DNA of 6,090 nt, from NCBI GenBank assembly GCA_012514445.1, contig JAAZAI010000586.1:1-6090 (forward strand). Direction: 5' to 3'. Numbering within the stretch: position 1 is the stretch's first letter; every line of letters begins with the position of its first letter. The notes under the pieces were generated by a model, which saw nothing but the letters and a program-made list of their open reading frames with translations, had not been told where the DNA came from and made no database searches. Below are positions 5,735 through 6,090 of this stretch, piece after piece. Source of the stretch: Lentisphaerota bacterium (GTDB lineage: Bacteria > Verrucomicrobiota > Kiritimatiellia > RFP12 > UBA3636). A program made the position numbers and the translations under genes.

Positions 5735-6090
5735 GGCATCATCCCTTTCAGCAGTTCCATGGCTTCGGCCCAGTGCGCCAGCGGGGCGTCGTGCCCGCCG
5801 CCGGGGATTTCTTTGTAGACGAAATTGGATTTCGTCTTCATCTTGGCCGCGAGATCCCGTGATTCCTCGACGGGGATCGTCTCGTCAAGTTCTCCATGGA
5901 CGAGGACAATGGGCATCGCGAGGCGGACGGCGTTCGCGCTGGCCGAGTGCGGGGTTTTGTCCGCCGATTCGTAGGCGGCTTCGATGGCCTCGGCGATGGC
6001 CTTGCGAATGGCGGCCGTGCGGGGCGGACTGTCCGGCGCGAGACACCAGGCCTGATAGCGGGCGACATCGGTCGCGGCCCCGAGCGCGAC
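5731..6090 (-). CDS. Alpha/beta hydrolase, C-terminal part (gene runs off the right edge)
   Basis: The frame is open from the right edge to the TGA at 5733-5731, giving 119 visible residues; the true start lies outside the window. The visible part is the C-terminal portion of an alpha/beta-hydrolase resembling the prolyl-oligopeptidase/esterase (S9-like) group. The strand and loop MPIVLVHGELDETIPVEES carry the probable catalytic Asp (visible residue 69, in DETIP), and GGGHD carries the probable catalytic His (visible residue 100). The nucleophilic Ser would be upstream, beyond the edge. An internal ATG at 5916 would cut the fold just before its central strand and is not the start, because the coding character continues upstream (for example ARYQAWCLAP). 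The stop overlaps the GRE start as ATGA, so the two are probably co-transcribed and translationally coupled. Substrate unknown; an ester, amide or peptide hydrolase is expected. Confidence 0.85.
   Translation of the reverse strand, partial: VALGAATDVARYQAWCLAPDSPPRTAAIRKAIAEAIEAAYESADKTPHSASANAVRLAMPIVLVHGELDETIPVEESRDLAAKMKTKSNFVYKEIPGGGHDAPLAHWAEAMELLKGMMP
5743..5748 (-). promoter_or_regulatory. Ribosome binding site of the glycyl radical enzyme
   Basis: AAAGGG on the minus strand lies 8 nt upstream of the GRE ATG at 5734, inside the last codons of the hydrolase (Lys-Gly). It supports initiation at the ATGA overlap. It therefore supports a genuinely short N-terminus and argues against a longer protein whose start had been missed. 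Confidence 0.7.

Noticed and set aside
4187..5818. A 543-codon open frame on the + strand antisense to the GRE gene
   Set aside because: It is rich in Arg, Ala, Glu, Val and Gly with no recognisable motif and lies opposite a gene with intact catalytic motifs. Long antisense frames are expected in GC-rich coding DNA.
1..6090. CRISPR array, insertion sequence, integrase, toxin-antitoxin or phage genes
   Set aside because: No regularly spaced repeats, transposase or integrase motifs, or terminal repeats were seen. All of the window to the right of about 505 is accounted for by two ordinary operons.

Overview
The window is GC-rich with GC-rich third codon positions, and it is densely coded from about position 505 to the right edge. 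It holds one tRNA gene, a complete polar amino-acid ABC transporter operon on the + strand, and a convergent minus-strand operon encoding a glycyl radical enzyme (GRE), its radical-SAM activase and an upstream alpha/beta hydrolase that runs off the right edge. Glycyl radicals are destroyed by oxygen, so the host is very probably an anaerobe or facultative anaerobe. The transporter's binding protein is a lipoprotein. A GC-rich anaerobe, for example from the PVC group (Kiritimatiellota/Lentisphaerota-like), would fit, but the sequence does not settle the taxonomy.

Layout. Positions 1-164 hold no supportable gene, only small inverted repeats. Positions 165-239 (minus) are tRNA-Asn(GTT) with an encoded CCA end; its near-consensus promoter lies at 278-307. 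A separate rightward promoter candidate at 411-439 precedes the transporter operon: binding lipoprotein (505-1281), permease (1319-2014) and ATPase (2019-2792). A GC-rich hairpin separates the first two cistrons, and the last two are 4 nt apart. Only 37 nt separate the ATPase stop from the stop of the opposing operon, which reads leftward: hydrolase (right edge to 5731), GRE (5734-3689) and activase (3702-2830). Its genes are linked by an ATGA overlap and a 14-nt overlap.

How the genes work together. The binding protein, permease and ATPase form one importer: the protein captures an amino acid or similar zwitterion, the permease is the membrane channel, and the ATPase powers uptake. The activase uses S-adenosylmethionine and an Fe-S cluster to place a radical on Gly656 of the GRE. 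That radical would be passed to Cys339 to start substrate chemistry. The Gly-Cys-Val-Glu active-site loop and the ferredoxin-like insert of the activase place the pair in the dehydratase/lyase branch of GREs, not with pyruvate formate-lyase. The substrate cannot be read from the sequence. The coupled hydrolase may release or process a substrate or product for the GRE. Any link to the convergent amino-acid importer is only suggested by proximity.

The points most worth a second look are the compact GRE (681 residues, N-terminally short) of unassigned specificity, and the activase's seven-cysteine ferredoxin-like insert, which lacks expected ligand positions.
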